From assembly GCA_003021785.1 (NCBI GenBank), contig PXQU01000010.1, positions 62,001-126,000 of the forward strand: a DNA stretch of 64,000 nt, given 5' to 3'. A program made the translations under genes and the position numbers. Of the stretch, positions 1 through 8,619 are shown piece by piece. The DNA comes from Halobacteriales archaeon QH_7_65_31 (lineage in GTDB: Archaea; Halobacteriota; Halobacteria; Halobacteriales; Haloarculaceae). The stretch's first letter is position 1; each line of letters opens with the position of its first letter. The notes under the pieces were generated by a model. That model was not told where the DNA came from. It saw only the letters and a program-made list of their open reading frames with translations, and ran no database searches.

Positions 1-1523
1 TACGCCCCGACGGCGTGGGCCGCGACGATGGCCAGCGGGCCGCCGACCACGACTCTGTAGCCGAGAATCGTCGTCCCGAAGACGAGCGTCTGGAGCAAGC
101 CCAGTCCGACGACGACCCCAGAGACGGCGAAGGGGGCCATTGCAAGCACGCCGACCGCGCGGGCAATCGGTCCCTCGCGCGTCGACGCCAGCGCCAGCAA
201 CACGCCCATCGGGACCGCCACCAGCAGCGTGCCGACGCCGAACAGCAGGCTGTTGCGAACCGCCAGCGCCGGGTTCACCTGCGCGCTCGTCGCCTCCGCC
301 CCGCGCTGGAGCAGAAACCGGTAGTACCGGAGGGTCGGACCCTCCGGCCCGACGACGCTCGCGGCGAGCATACTCGCGATAGGGAGCAGGAAGACGAGTC
401 CGACGACGACCCCGTAGCCGGCGATGGCGAGCCGTTTCGCGTCGACGCCGCGCAGTCGCTCCCGGTCGCGCGGTGACCGCACGCGGTCTCCGCGGCTCGT
501 CGCCGCCTCGTAGCGGAGATACGCGTAGGTGAGTCCGAGCGAGACGACCGTCTCCAGCACGGCGAGGACGGCCGCCTCCTGCACGTCGAGCTGACCGACC
601 CGGTTGTAGAGCCACACCTCGACGGTCGCGTACTCCAGCCCGCCGAGCGCGAGCACGATGGGGAACGACATGAACGTGAAGATGAACGTGAGCAGCGCGC
701 CCGTCGCGACCGCCGGTAGGAGCTGCGGGACGACCACGTCACGGAACGCCCGGGTCGGTGACGCACCGAGCGACCGAGCGGTCTCGACGGCGCGGGCATC
801 GACGCTCTCCCAGGCCGCCGCGACGATACGGGTCACCAGCGGCGCGTTGTAGAAGGCGTGTGCGACGACGATGATCTCCAGCGAGAAGAGCAGCTCGACG
901 GTCGGGAGTCCGAGGGCGGCGAGCACGCGGTTCAGCGGGCCACCGACGCCGAACGCGGCGACGAAGCCGACCGCGACCATGATCGACGGCAGGACGAACG
1001 GGACGGCGGTCAGCGACTCCAGCGTCCGGCGACCGGGGAACTCGAAGCGAGCGAGCACGTACGCGCCGGGAAGCCCGAGCGCGAGACTCGCGACCGTCGA
1101 GAGGAGCGCCTGCCACGCGGTGAAGCCGAACAGCCCGAAGCCCGGGGCGATCCCGACGACCGCAGCGAGGACTCCGACGACCGCGGCGAGGATCGCTGAC
1201 GGCCATCCGACCACACCACCGGGTGCGGCAGCCGGTGAGACGAGCGTGTCCCCGAGCCCGGCGACGGCAGTCGCGACGTCAGCCAGACTGCCGACGGCCC
1301 ATCCCGCGAGTCCCGCGGGTATCGATCCCGGTGACCGTATCGCGCCGGCAAATGCCCCGGTGTAGAAGTCGTCGGCCAGCACGTCGCGAACCGGCGCGAG
1401 CGTGAGGCCGCCGTCGGTGATCGCCTCTCCGAGAACCGTCCCGACCGGGTAGTAGAACATGACGACGAGCAGCGCGGCTGTCGCGAAGCCGGCCAGCGGG
1501 CGGGCGACCCGCTCAGCCCGCAA
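1..1523 (-). CDS. thiP: Thiamine-type ABC transporter permease, two-domain (C-terminus off the left edge)
   Basis: Inner-membrane permease of a binding-protein-dependent ABC importer, probably for thiamine or a related small cation. Translating the reverse strand from a TTG at 1523 gives about 507 codons with no stop before the edge. The N-terminus is hydrophobic (ALLVVMFYYPVG), and many membrane segments follow. A clear cytoplasmic EAA loop (ETARSLGASPTRAF, ending VVVPQLLPA) lies near residue 245. A second permease half begins afterwards; its matching AHAVGA segment sits at the edge, so the second EAA loop lies outside. This doubled layout is that of ThiP and FbpB-type permeases. The start overlaps the end of the binding-protein gene by 11 nt, so the two are surely co-transcribed. 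An ATPase gene would be expected further left. ATG at 1460 is an alternative start but would cut into the first helix. Iron as substrate is not excluded. Confidence 0.85.
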   Translation of the reverse strand, partial: MRAERVARPLAGFATAALLVVMFYYPVGTVLGEAITDGGLTLAPVRDVLADDFYTGAFAGAIRSPGSIPAGLAGWAVGSLADVATAVAGLGDTLVSPAAAPGGVVGWPSAILAAVVGVLAAVVGIAPGFGLFGFTAWQALLSTVASLALGLPGAYVLARFEFPGRRTLESLTAVPFVLPSIMVAVGFVAAFGVGGPLNRVLAALGLPTVELLFSLEIIVVAHAFYNAPLVTRIVAAAWESVDARAVETARSLGASPTRAFRDVVVPQLLPAVATGALLTFIFTFMSFPIVLALGGLEYATVEVWLYNRVGQLDVQEAAVLAVLETVVSLGLTYAYLRYEAATSRGDRVRSPRDRERLRGVDAKRLAIAGYGVVVGLVFLLPIASMLAASVVGPEGPTLRYYRFLLQRGAEATSAQVNPALAVRNSLLFGVGTLLVAVPMGVLLALASTREGPIARAVGVLAMAPFAVSGVVVGLGLLQTLVFGTTILGYRVVVGGPLAIVAAHAVGA

Positions 1524-2649
1524 TCTCTCTCGCCCACTCCTCGACCCAGCCATCTACGTTCCCCTGTAGCTCGTCGTAGCTGAACGTCACCGGCTCGTCT
1601 GGGACCTTCGCGTACGTCTCGAACTCCTCGGTGAGCGTCGCCTCCGACTCCGGAATCGCCGGGAACTGGACGTTGCGAACCGCGATTTCGCCCTGTGCGT
1701 CGCCCGTCAGCATGAAGTCCATGAACGCGGTCGCGAGCTCGGGGTCGTCGCTGTCGGCGAAGCGAGCCATCCCCTCGGGATTGGCGTACCCCTGCCCGTT
1801 GAGCGCGGCGACCTGATGGCGTGTCATGTCCAGATCGTAGCGGTTGGCGAACACCTGATCCGTCGAGTAGGAGACGACCATCGGTCGCTCGCCGCTGGAG
1901 TAGGCGTTGTTGTACGCCTCGTCCCAGCTGTCGAGGATAGTGACGCCGTTCGCCTGCAGGTCACGCCAGTAGTCGAGATAGCCGTCCGTGCCGAACTGCT
2001 CGACCGTCCAGAGGAGAAACGCCCGCCCCGTCGCCGCCGTCTGGGCGTTCTCCGCGAGGAGCGCGTCTTCCCACGCCGGCTCGGTCAGATCGGTGAACGT
2101 CTCCGGTCGCGACACCTCGGACTCGTCGAAGACGAGCGCGATGTAGCCCGTGTCGTACGGAATCGCCCGCCGCTGTGGATCGAACTGGAGTCCGTCTTTG
2201 ATCCGTCCGGCGTTCGAGAGCCGCGGCGAGTCGAACAGCCGCTCGTTTAAGTTCGCGTCAGCCGTGATCAGCTGATCGACGTTGAGACCGACGTACACGT
2301 CGGCGTCGACGGGTGCACCCTGCTGTTTCCGCTGGACGTAGCGGTTCACCCCGTCCTCGGGCGTGACGTACTCGATCTCCGCGTCGGGGTGTCGCTCCTC
2401 GAACGTCTGTTTCAGCCACGGCCCGGCCGCGCCGTCGTCCTCGACCCACGAGGAGTAGGTCGCGACCGTCAGCGTCCCGGAGAGCGACTCGGGAACCGCG
2501 GTCGCTGTCCCAGTTACTGTCCCCTCTGTCGACTCGGTATCTGTCTCCGTCTCCGTCGCTCCGTCGTCGCTCGAACAGCCGGCGAGCATCGCGACGCCCG
2601 CGCCTGCCGTCGCCAGATACGCTCGTCGGCTCACGCGCTTCTCTGTCAT
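1513..2649 (-). CDS. thiB: ABC transporter substrate-binding Tat lipoprotein, thiamine-binding (ThiB-like)
   Basis: Extracellular solute-binding lipoprotein that should deliver substrate to the downstream permease. The N-terminus has a twin-arginine motif (SRRAYL, about residues 7-12 from the ATG) followed by a lipobox LAGC, so it is exported folded by Tat and lipid-anchored. A Thr/Glu/Asp-rich spacer follows, then the mature domain opening TVATYSSWV, as in ThiB-type type 2 periplasmic binding proteins. Length of about 378 aa fits the family plus spacer. A GTG lies immediately upstream at 2652 and could be the start; ATG 2649 is chosen. A TATA-like element about 26 nt upstream supports a near-leaderless transcript. 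Substrate assignment rests on family resemblance and on the two-domain permease; thiD at the far right edge is consistent but not linked. Confidence 0.85.
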   Translation of the reverse strand: MTEKRVSRRAYLATAGAGVAMLAGCSSDDGATETETDTESTEGTVTGTATAVPESLSGTLTVATYSSWVEDDGAAGPWLKQTFEERHPDAEIEYVTPEDGVNRYVQRKQQGAPVDADVYVGLNVDQLITADANLNERLFDSPRLSNAGRIKDGLQFDPQRRAIPYDTGYIALVFDESEVSRPETFTDLTEPAWEDALLAENAQTAATGRAFLLWTVEQFGTDGYLDYWRDLQANGVTILDSWDEAYNNAYSSGERPMVVSYSTDQVFANRYDLDMTRHQVAALNGQGYANPEGMARFADSDDPELATAFMDFMLTGDAQGEIAVRNVQFPAIPESEATLTEEFETYAKVPDEPVTFSYDELQGNVDGWVEEWAREIAG

Positions 2650-2674
2650 CACCGAGTTGTTTCACCCTGTAGTG

Positions 2675-2682
2675 TTAAGTAA
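2675..2682 (-). promoter_or_regulatory. TATA-like element for the thiB-thiP operon
   Basis: Read on the minus strand this is TTACTTAA, centred 26-30 nt upstream of the GTG/ATG start pair at 2652/2649. That is the spacing expected for a leaderless haloarchaeal transcript. It lies in the short divergent region shared with the AI-2E family gene. Confidence 0.6.
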
Positions 2683-2734
2683 CGCGCTCCGACGGCGACG
2701 AAAGGATTACGCCACGTCCCGGAGAGAGACAGCC

Positions 2735-3736
2735 GTGGCCAGACGGAACAAGCGGTACGTGCTCGCCGGCATTCTCGTCGGACTGCTGTTGCTCGCCGCC
2801 TTCCTCCTGCGGGCCGTCATCACGACGGTCTTCTTCGCGATCACCGTCGCGTACGTGCTCTATCCGCTCCGAGAGTCGCTGCGCGACGCCGGGCTGTCGC
2901 GACGGTGGGCGTCGGCGACGCTCGCGGTCGGGGCCTTCGGAGCTGTGTTCACCGCGTTCGGTCTCGCGGCGTTCTCGCTGTACCGCCGGCGCGACGCCGT
3001 CATCGCGCTCGTCACGGAGTTTCCCGCCGAGCTGACGGTTCGGTTCGGCGAGTTCAGCTACCGGATCGAACGCACGACGCTAATCGAGCCGCTCGCCGGT
3101 GTCGTTCGCGATATCGCCGTCGACGCCGCCAGCGCCGCACCCGTCCTCGGACTGAAGCTCCTGCTGTTCGGTCTCATCGTCTACGGGTTACTCCTCCGAC
3201 CGAGAGCGGTCTCGAAGGCGGCGCTCACGGTCGTCCCGCGCCAGTACCACGCCATCCTGAAGCGGTTCCACGTCCGCACGCGCGACACGCTGTACGGGAT
3301 CTACGTCCTGCAGGCGGCGACCGCCGCCGGGACCTTCGCCGTCGCGCTCGTCACGTTCGTCCTGCTGGGCTACCCCGCGCCGTTCACGCTCGCACTCATC
3401 GCCGGCGGGCTTCAGTTCATCCCCGTCCTCGGTCCGAGCGTCCTCCTCGGTGTGCTGGCCGTCGCCGACATCCTCGCGGGCAACGTCCAGCGGGCGCTGC
3501 TGGTCGCGACTGTCGGGGGTGTGGCCATCGGGATCGTCCCCGACGCGGTGATCCGTCCGCGACTCGCCGGTTACGCCGCCGATCTGCCCGTCACGCTCTA
3601 CTTCGTCGGCTTCGTCGGCGGCGTCCTCTCGCTCGGCGCGATCGGCTTCATCGCCGGCCCGCTCGTCGTCGCGCTGGTGGTCGAAGCGGTCTCGCTCGCC
3701 TCCCTCCGCGAGGAGAGCCGCCAGTCTACCTTGTGA
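2735..3736 (+). CDS. AI-2E family transporter (PF01594-type membrane protein)
   Basis: Polytopic membrane protein of the AI-2 exporter/permease superfamily; most archaeal members have unknown substrates. Hydrophobic segments begin at once after a short basic start (ARRNKR), giving about eight membrane spans. The C-terminal half has family features, including the conserved GGLQFIPVLGP segment. The open frame extends upstream to 2657, but the extra 26 residues are Arg-rich and unlike the family, so GTG 2735 is chosen. The 3' end overlaps the convergent rhodanese gene by 11 nt. The sequence does not show what it transports. Confidence 0.85.
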   Translation: MARRNKRYVLAGILVGLLLLAAFLLRAVITTVFFAITVAYVLYPLRESLRDAGLSRRWASATLAVGAFGAVFTAFGLAAFSLYRRRDAVIALVTEFPAELTVRFGEFSYRIERTTLIEPLAGVVRDIAVDAASAAPVLGLKLLLFGLIVYGLLLRPRAVSKAALTVVPRQYHAILKRFHVRTRDTLYGIYVLQAATAAGTFAVALVTFVLLGYPAPFTLALIAGGLQFIPVLGPSVLLGVLAVADILAGNVQRALLVATVGGVAIGIVPDAVIRPRLAGYAADLPVTLYFVGFVGGVLSLGAIGFIAGPLVVALVVEAVSLASLREESRQSTL

Positions 3737-4493
3737 GCTCGCCGCCTCTCGCCTCCCACTCGTCGAGCGACCCCTCGTAGAAGGAGAGATTCTGGTAGTC
3801 GAGGTGTCGCAACACGGTGTAGGTGTGGCTCACTCGGCGCGCGGTGTTACAGTAGAGGACGACGTGTTCGTCGGGGCCGATACCGCGGTCGGTCAGAATC
3901 TCCCGCAGCGCCGGCTCGGGCTTGAGTCCACGCGTCTCGTCGTCGACCAGCTCCCGCCAGTCGAGCCGAACGGCCCCCTCGATGTGGCCCGCCTCGTACT
4001 CCGCCCGCTCGCGCGTGTCCACGAGCGTCGCGCCCGCCTCGATCGCGTCTCGCACCGCCTCCATCTCGATGAGCGGGCCATCGGTGTCGAACGCGGTCTC
4101 GTACGCAGTCTCGGCTCGCTCCGTCGGCTCGCTCGTCGTCTCGCGTGCGCGCTGCCACGCAGTGAAATCCCCGTCGAGCAGCGCGAGCCTGCCCCGGTCG
4201 TGGCCGTACAGCTCCGCCGTCACGAGAAACCGGGCGGCGAAGACGCCGTGATGATCGTCGTACGCGACGACATTGTCCCCGTTACTGATGCCGGCCTCGC
4301 TCGCGAGCGCGGCGAACGTCGCCGCACCGGGCAGTTTTCCCGCCTCGCCGTCGTCGCTCCGGAAGCTGTCGAACGGGAGGTTCACCGCTCCCGGGACGTG
4401 ACCGATACCGTCGAACTCCCACGCGTCCCGTACGTCTACCACGACCGCCGTCTCGTCGTCGGCGAGCCGCGCCGGTGACACGACTGTCTCCAT
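3726..4493 (-). CDS. Tandem-rhodanese thiosulfate sulfurtransferase
   Basis: Predicted cytoplasmic sulfurtransferase of 255 aa that moves sulfane sulfur from thiosulfate or 3-mercaptopyruvate to a thiophilic acceptor. It has two rhodanese domains. The first (about 15-125) carries the substrate-loop relic YDDHHGVFAARF with no active Cys. The second (about 140-250) has the catalytic loop YCNTARRVSHTY with Cys215. This inactive-plus-active arrangement is the usual one. ATG 4493 is chosen because the open frame upstream (to 4601) is not rhodanese-like. It is divergent from a second tandem rhodanese, suggesting a paralogous pair. The active-site loop differs from that of its neighbour (CRIGERSS), so substrates may differ. 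Confidence 0.88.
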   Translation of the reverse strand: METVVSPARLADDETAVVVDVRDAWEFDGIGHVPGAVNLPFDSFRSDDGEAGKLPGAATFAALASEAGISNGDNVVAYDDHHGVFAARFLVTAELYGHDRGRLALLDGDFTAWQRARETTSEPTERAETAYETAFDTDGPLIEMEAVRDAIEAGATLVDTRERAEYEAGHIEGAVRLDWRELVDDETRGLKPEPALREILTDRGIGPDEHVVLYCNTARRVSHTYTVLRHLDYQNLSFYEGSLDEWEARGGELTR

Positions 4494-4743
4494 ACCGGTC
4501 GGTCGTCGCCCCGCCGCTTGAACCCGACGGCATCGACCGGACCTCGCGACTCCACGATACCAGCAATATATGTCCCGTAATTCACTCGATAGCGTTCTCA
4601 CGGGCTGTCGAGTGCGTTCTCATCGATGCCGTCTACCGCTCGACGCGAGTTTACCGGCAACTGTTTCTGGGAAAAGAGAGCGGTGGCCGAACTCTCCGAA
4701 TGACCGGTATCTATGAGGGTGGAGATCGTTTATTCGGTGTATC
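4494..4743. promoter_or_regulatory. Divergent intergenic region between the two rhodanese genes
   Basis: This 250-nt region holds no convincing gene and should contain both promoters. On the minus side an AT-rich AATATATG stretch (4565-4572) could serve the leftward gene with a leader of roughly 45 nt. On the plus side GTTTATTC (about 4726-4733) lies close to the tssA ATG. A nine-base direct repeat (GCGTTCTCA) occurs twice near 4591 and 4613 and could be a regulator site, but this is only a possibility. Confidence 0.35.
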
Positions 4744-5604
4744 ATGAGTGATTACGCGAACGACGTGCTCGTCTCCGCCGACTGGGTGGAGGGGCATCTC
4801 GACGAGTTCCAGAGCGACGATCCCGGCCACCGACTGGTCGAGGTCGACGTAGACACCGAGGCGTACGACGAGGCACACGCCCCGGGTGCGGTCGGCTTCA
4901 ACTGGGAGACGCAGCTTCAGGACCAGCAGACCCGCGACATCCTCGATAAGTCCGACTTCGAGGACCTGCTCGGCAGTCACGGGATCACCGAGGACACGAC
5001 GGTCGTGCTGTACGGCGACAACTCCAACTGGTTCGCCGCCTACACCTACTGGCAGTTCAACTACTGGGGCCACGACGACGTGAAGCTGCTCGACGGCGGC
5101 CGCGAGTTCTGGCTGGAGCACGACTATCCGACGACCGACGAGGTTCCGAGCTACTCCGTACAGGAGTACACCGCGTCCGGGCCGCGCGAGTCGATTCGCG
5201 CCTACCGCGACGACGTGGAGAACGCCATCGAGCGGGAGATACCCCTTGTTGACGTTCGCTCGCCCGAGGAGTTCTCCGGCGAGATTCTCGCGCCGCCGGG
5301 CCTGCAGGAGACCGCCCAGCGCGGCGGCCACGTCCCCGGTGCGCGCAACATCTCGTGGGCCGCCGTCACCGGCGACGACGGGACGTTCAAAGACTTCGAC
5401 GAGCTGGAGACGCTCTACGCCGAGGAGGGCATCGACGGCGAGGGAACGACCGTCGCCTACTGTCGGATCGGTGAGCGGTCGTCGGTCGCGTGGTTCGCGC
5501 TACACGAGCTACTGGGCTACGAGGACACCGTCAACTACGACGGCTCCTGGACCGAGTGGGGGAACCTCGTCGGTGCGCCGGTGGAGACAGGCGCAGCCGA
5601 GTGA
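4744..5604 (+). CDS. tssA: Tandem-rhodanese thiosulfate sulfurtransferase (TssA-like)
   Basis: Sulfurtransferase of 286 aa with two rhodanese domains. The first (about 10-120) retains the conserved fold (VEVDVDTEAYDEAHAPGA) but has GDNSNWFA where an active Cys loop would be. The second (about 145-280) starts LVDVRSPEEFSGE and has the catalytic loop YCRIGERSS with Cys240. The C[RN]xG-type loop is typical of thiosulfate sulfurtransferases. The start ATG opens MSDYANDVLVSADW, which matches family N-termini. It is divergently transcribed from another tandem rhodanese. Likely roles are sulfur trafficking or cyanide/thiosulfate metabolism; the sequence does not settle which. Confidence 0.9.
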   Translation: MSDYANDVLVSADWVEGHLDEFQSDDPGHRLVEVDVDTEAYDEAHAPGAVGFNWETQLQDQQTRDILDKSDFEDLLGSHGITEDTTVVLYGDNSNWFAAYTYWQFNYWGHDDVKLLDGGREFWLEHDYPTTDEVPSYSVQEYTASGPRESIRAYRDDVENAIEREIPLVDVRSPEEFSGEILAPPGLQETAQRGGHVPGARNISWAAVTGDDGTFKDFDELETLYAEEGIDGEGTTVAYCRIGERSSVAWFALHELLGYEDTVNYDGSWTEWGNLVGAPVETGAAE

Positions 5605-5776
5605 GGAACGAACGAGGCTGCGAGCGAGGCGGCGAGGGACGAGCCGCAGAGACAGGCTGCAACGCTGTCACCGCTGCTGATAACACCAAACAGCGCGATC
5701 ATGACTGCCGAAGGCTGTGGTCGAACATCTATTCTTTTGACGAACACGTACCATGTAACATCGACTTCGACACAAC

Positions 5777-5785
5777 GGTTATGTG
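5777..5785 (+). promoter_or_regulatory. TATA-like element for the antitoxin-toxin operon
   Basis: GGTTATGTG lies 25-33 nt upstream of the ATG at 5810. This favours that ATG over the upstream GTG at 5783 and fits a leaderless transcript. The rest of 5605-5776 shows no gene. Confidence 0.45.
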
Positions 5786-5809
5786 AATCAGGTGTTATGG
5801 ACAATACGC

Positions 5810-6049
5810 ATGGGAGCGACGCAGATTCGGCTCGACGAGACCGAGCACGGGTGGGTTGCGACAGATCCCCTTCGGAACATCTCCTCGACACCGTGTGAAA
5901 GCAGGGAGGCAGCCCTCGCTGATCTCGACGAGAACCTCGCGCTCGCCGACGGTGACCGTAGGCTGAGCCGCGAGACGGAACGGGCACTCGACGTGACCGA
6001 CGGCGAGTACGAACGCGGAGCGACGACTAGTTTGGACGCGCTCCGCTGA
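5810..6049 (+). CDS. Putative type II antitoxin partner of a RelE-like toxin
   Basis: Small acidic protein of 79 aa lying directly upstream of a RelE-family reading frame, with its stop codon and the toxin ATG sharing one base (TGAATG). It opens MGATQIRLDETEHGWVATDP and has a charged helical C-terminus. I do not recognise a firm family; the N-terminal beta segment recalls HicB/RelB-type antitoxins of haloarchaea. The role as antitoxin is inferred from position, size and tight coupling. With the toxin frame broken it may be an orphan antitoxin. Confidence 0.6.
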   Translation: MGATQIRLDETEHGWVATDPLRNISSTPCESREAALADLDENLALADGDRRLSRETERALDVTDGEYERGATTSLDALR

Positions 6050-6297
6050 ATGACAACCGTTGAGCTGTCCTCGCGAGCTACGGAGTGGCTTGATGATGCA
6101 GAGCCAACGGCCGCGAGCAGATCATCCCTCGACTCGACCGAGCCGTAGAGTTTCCCGACCACTTTCTCCACCGGCTGACCGGTCGCTCGTTCTACAAGCT
6201 TCGAGCCGGCGACTACCGGTGTATCATCGACTGGCAACAGAACGACGAGGTACTGTTCGTCCGTGAGATCGGTCACCGGCGAAATATCTACGATTAA
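6050..6297 (+). pseudogene. relE: RelE/ParE-superfamily toxin disrupted by a -1 frameshift
   Basis: The first frame from ATG 6050 reads MTTVELSSRATEWLDD and terminates at TAG 6146-6148 after about 32 codons. One base lost near 6110-6115 (in GGCCGCGAGC) moves the true frame, which then continues from 6115 as EQIIPRLDRAVEFPDHFL and on through FYKLRAGDYRCIIDW and VLFVREIGHRRNIYD to TAA 6295-6297. Joined, these give a typical RelE toxin of about 82 aa. The C-terminal GHRRNIYD signature is that of the haloarchaeal family. RelE toxins cleave mRNA at the ribosome. Either the toxin is inactivated here or the base was lost in sequencing. The frame is otherwise intact, so the break is recent. Confidence 0.8.
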
Positions 6298-6329
6298 CAC
6301 ACAAGATCAACGGTGAACCGGTCCTGATT

Positions 6330-7541
6330 TTATACCAGAATCTCTACCTCGTAGCCCTCGGCTTCGAGTTCGGCGATGAGCTCCGCGACGTGGCTGTGGC
6401 CCCGCGTTTCGAGGTCCAGCTCGACCTCCGTCGCGCCGACGCTCATCTCGAGGGAGGTGCGCTCGTGCTCGATACCGAAGATGTTGGCCCGGGCGTCGGC
6501 GATCACCGTGATGAGCTGTTCGAGCGCGCCGGGGCGGTCCTCCAGCGTGGTCTTCAGCTTGAGATAGCGACCGTCCTCGACCAGCCCGCGCGTGATGACG
6601 TTCCGGAGCACGTTCAGGTCGATGTTGCCGCCACACAGCGCCGGGACGATGGTCTCCCCGTCCTCGTAGTCGAACGCCTCCTCGACGACGGCGGCGAGTG
6701 CGATCGCGCCGGCTCCTTCTACGAGCGTCTTCGACCGTTCGAGCAGATCGACGACCGTGCGGGCGATGGCGGCGTCGCTGACGGTGACCACCTCGTCCAC
6801 GCGCTCGGAAACGACCTCGTAGGTGAGCGATCCCGGCTTCCCGACGGCGACCCCGTCGGCGATGGTATCGACCGTCTCCGTCCCGACGCGCTCACCCTTT
6901 TCAAGCGACTGGGCCATCGCGGAAGCTCCTTCTGCCTGGACGCCGATGACGCGCGTCTCGGGATCGTTAGCCTTCACCGCCGTCGCTACGCCGGAGATGA
7001 GACCGCCGCCGCCGACGGGGACGACGACGGTCTCCACGTTGGGCTTGTCCTCGACGATCTCCAGTCCGAGGGTCCCCTGTCCGGCCATCACGTCGTAGTC
7101 GTCGAACGCGTGGACGTAGCTGCGGCCTTCGGTCTCCTGCAGTTCGTGGGCCATCTCCTGTGCCTCGTCGTAGTCGATCCCGTGGAGAACGACCTCGGCC
7201 CCGTACGCGCGGGTCGCCTCCACCTTCGAAACCGGGGCGTACTCCGGCATGACGATCTTGGCGTCGGTCCCTGCGCGGTCGGCCGCCAGCGCCACCCCCT
7301 GTGCGTGGTTGCCGGCGCTCGCAGTCACGACGCCCGCGGCCCGTTCCTCGTCGTCGAGATGTGCGAGCTTGTTCGTCGCGCCGCGGATCTTGAACGAGCC
7401 GGTTCGCTGGAGGTTCTCCAGCTTGAGCGAGACGTTCGCTCCGGTCGCCTCCGAGAAGGTGTGTGAGTAGTCGAGCGAGGTGTGGCGGGCGACCTCCATC
7501 ACCCGTTGGCGCGCTTCGAGTACGTCTGCAACGTCGAGCAT
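6330..7541 (-). CDS. ilvA: Threonine ammonia-lyase (PLP enzyme with C-terminal ACT domain)
   Basis: Converts L-threonine to 2-oxobutanoate and ammonia, the entry step for isoleucine synthesis, or catabolically. The 403-aa protein has a fold-type II PLP domain: the lysine motif SFKIRGA binds PLP and the glycine loop VGGGGL binds the phosphate. The C-terminal ACT domain (from about 330, DRPGALEQLITVI) suggests amino-acid feedback control. ATG 7541 is chosen because the open frame upstream is the shadow of the neighbouring pheA. The single ACT domain resembles the shorter, often catabolic or archaeal forms. The transcript is on the same strand as pheA, separated by 173 nt. Confidence 0.93.
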   Translation of the reverse strand: MLDVADVLEARQRVMEVARHTSLDYSHTFSEATGANVSLKLENLQRTGSFKIRGATNKLAHLDDEERAAGVVTASAGNHAQGVALAADRAGTDAKIVMPEYAPVSKVEATRAYGAEVVLHGIDYDEAQEMAHELQETEGRSYVHAFDDYDVMAGQGTLGLEIVEDKPNVETVVVPVGGGGLISGVATAVKANDPETRVIGVQAEGASAMAQSLEKGERVGTETVDTIADGVAVGKPGSLTYEVVSERVDEVVTVSDAAIARTVVDLLERSKTLVEGAGAIALAAVVEEAFDYEDGETIVPALCGGNIDLNVLRNVITRGLVEDGRYLKLKTTLEDRPGALEQLITVIADARANIFGIEHERTSLEMSVGATEVELDLETRGHSHVAELIAELEAEGYEVEILV

Positions 7542-7714
7542 ACCAACGGCTACCCCGCCCGGGGACCTATCGGTTTCGACAGAAGGGAAGGAGCGTGTGC
7601 ATTCACCGATAGCGGGTGTTTGTACATAAACTCCCGGCATCCGGACTGGAAGTGAAACCGCACGACGAAAGCGCGATGAAACTGATGTCAGACGGGCGTC
7701 GCCTCTCCGTCGGC

Positions 7715-8518
7715 TCAGACGACGTGCTCCGTGTCGTAGCTCCCGAGCACGCGCACCCAGCCGTCGCTCGCGAGCGTTTCGAGCGCCGCGACCGCGCCCT
7801 GCGTTCGCTCCTCGTACAGCCCGGCCTCGATGTCGATATGGAAGACGTAGTCGCCGAGCCGCTCGCCCGACGGGCGTGACTCCACCCGCGAGAGGTTGAT
7901 ATCGCGCTCGGCGAACGGTTCGAGCAGATCGAGCAACAGCCCCGGGTAGTTCGCGTTCGGATAGACGACGAAGGAGCTCTTTCCGCCGGCCTCGTCGCGC
8001 TCGGTCTCGGGCGCGATGGCGAGGAACCGGGTCGCGTTCGAGCTCCGGTCCTGAATATCGTCTTCCAGCACGCGGAGCTCGCTGTCGGCGTTCGCCGGAT
8101 GGCCGATCCCGGCGACGCTGCTGTCCTCGGCGGCGCGCACGACCCCCCTCGCCGTCGACGCGACCGGCTCTCTCGTCACGTCGGGATGCGTGCGATCGAG
8201 ATACTCGCGACACTGTGCGAGCGCCTGCTGGTGGCTCGCCACCGTGTCGAACGACTCCGTCTGCGCGAGCAGCGAGTGGCGAATCGGCGTCACCACCTCG
8301 CGAACGACGGCGACCTGCTGGTCGGCCAGCGCGTCCAGCGACTCCGCAACACTCCCCTCGATGCTGTTCTCGATAGGGACGACGCCGCGATCGTACTCGC
8401 CGGTCGCGACCCCTTCCACGATGCTCGTCACCGACTCCGTGAACTCGATGGTCTCGGCGACGGCCTGTGCAGCGCGGTGGGAGTAGGTTCCGCCCGGCCC
8501 GAGCGTGAGTGCGTCCAT
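7715..8518 (-). CDS. pheA: Prephenate dehydratase
   Basis: Converts prephenate to phenylpyruvate in phenylalanine biosynthesis. The 267-aa monofunctional enzyme begins LGPGGTYSHRAAQ, the typical nucleotide-loop-like start of the PDT domain. It continues with VPIENSIEGSV and the catalytic NATRFLAI-type segment (residues about 160-170). A C-terminal ACT domain (SSFVVYPNANYPGLL, then SRVESRPSGERLGDYVFHID) contains the ESRP phenylalanine-binding motif, so feedback inhibition by Phe is likely. No chorismate mutase domain is fused. Length and order match archaeal PheA. Confidence 0.95.
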   Translation of the reverse strand: MDALTLGPGGTYSHRAAQAVAETIEFTESVTSIVEGVATGEYDRGVVPIENSIEGSVAESLDALADQQVAVVREVVTPIRHSLLAQTESFDTVASHQQALAQCREYLDRTHPDVTREPVASTARGVVRAAEDSSVAGIGHPANADSELRVLEDDIQDRSSNATRFLAIAPETERDEAGGKSSFVVYPNANYPGLLLDLLEPFAERDINLSRVESRPSGERLGDYVFHIDIEAGLYEERTQGAVAALETLASDGWVRVLGSYDTEHVV

Positions 8519-8619
8519 ACAGTCGTGTCACGACACGCCCGTATCAGCGTATCGACGGACACGACGACCGAAGATGTTCGCCACATCGCTCACAGGGCAG
8601 TCACCGCTACCCGTTATCG

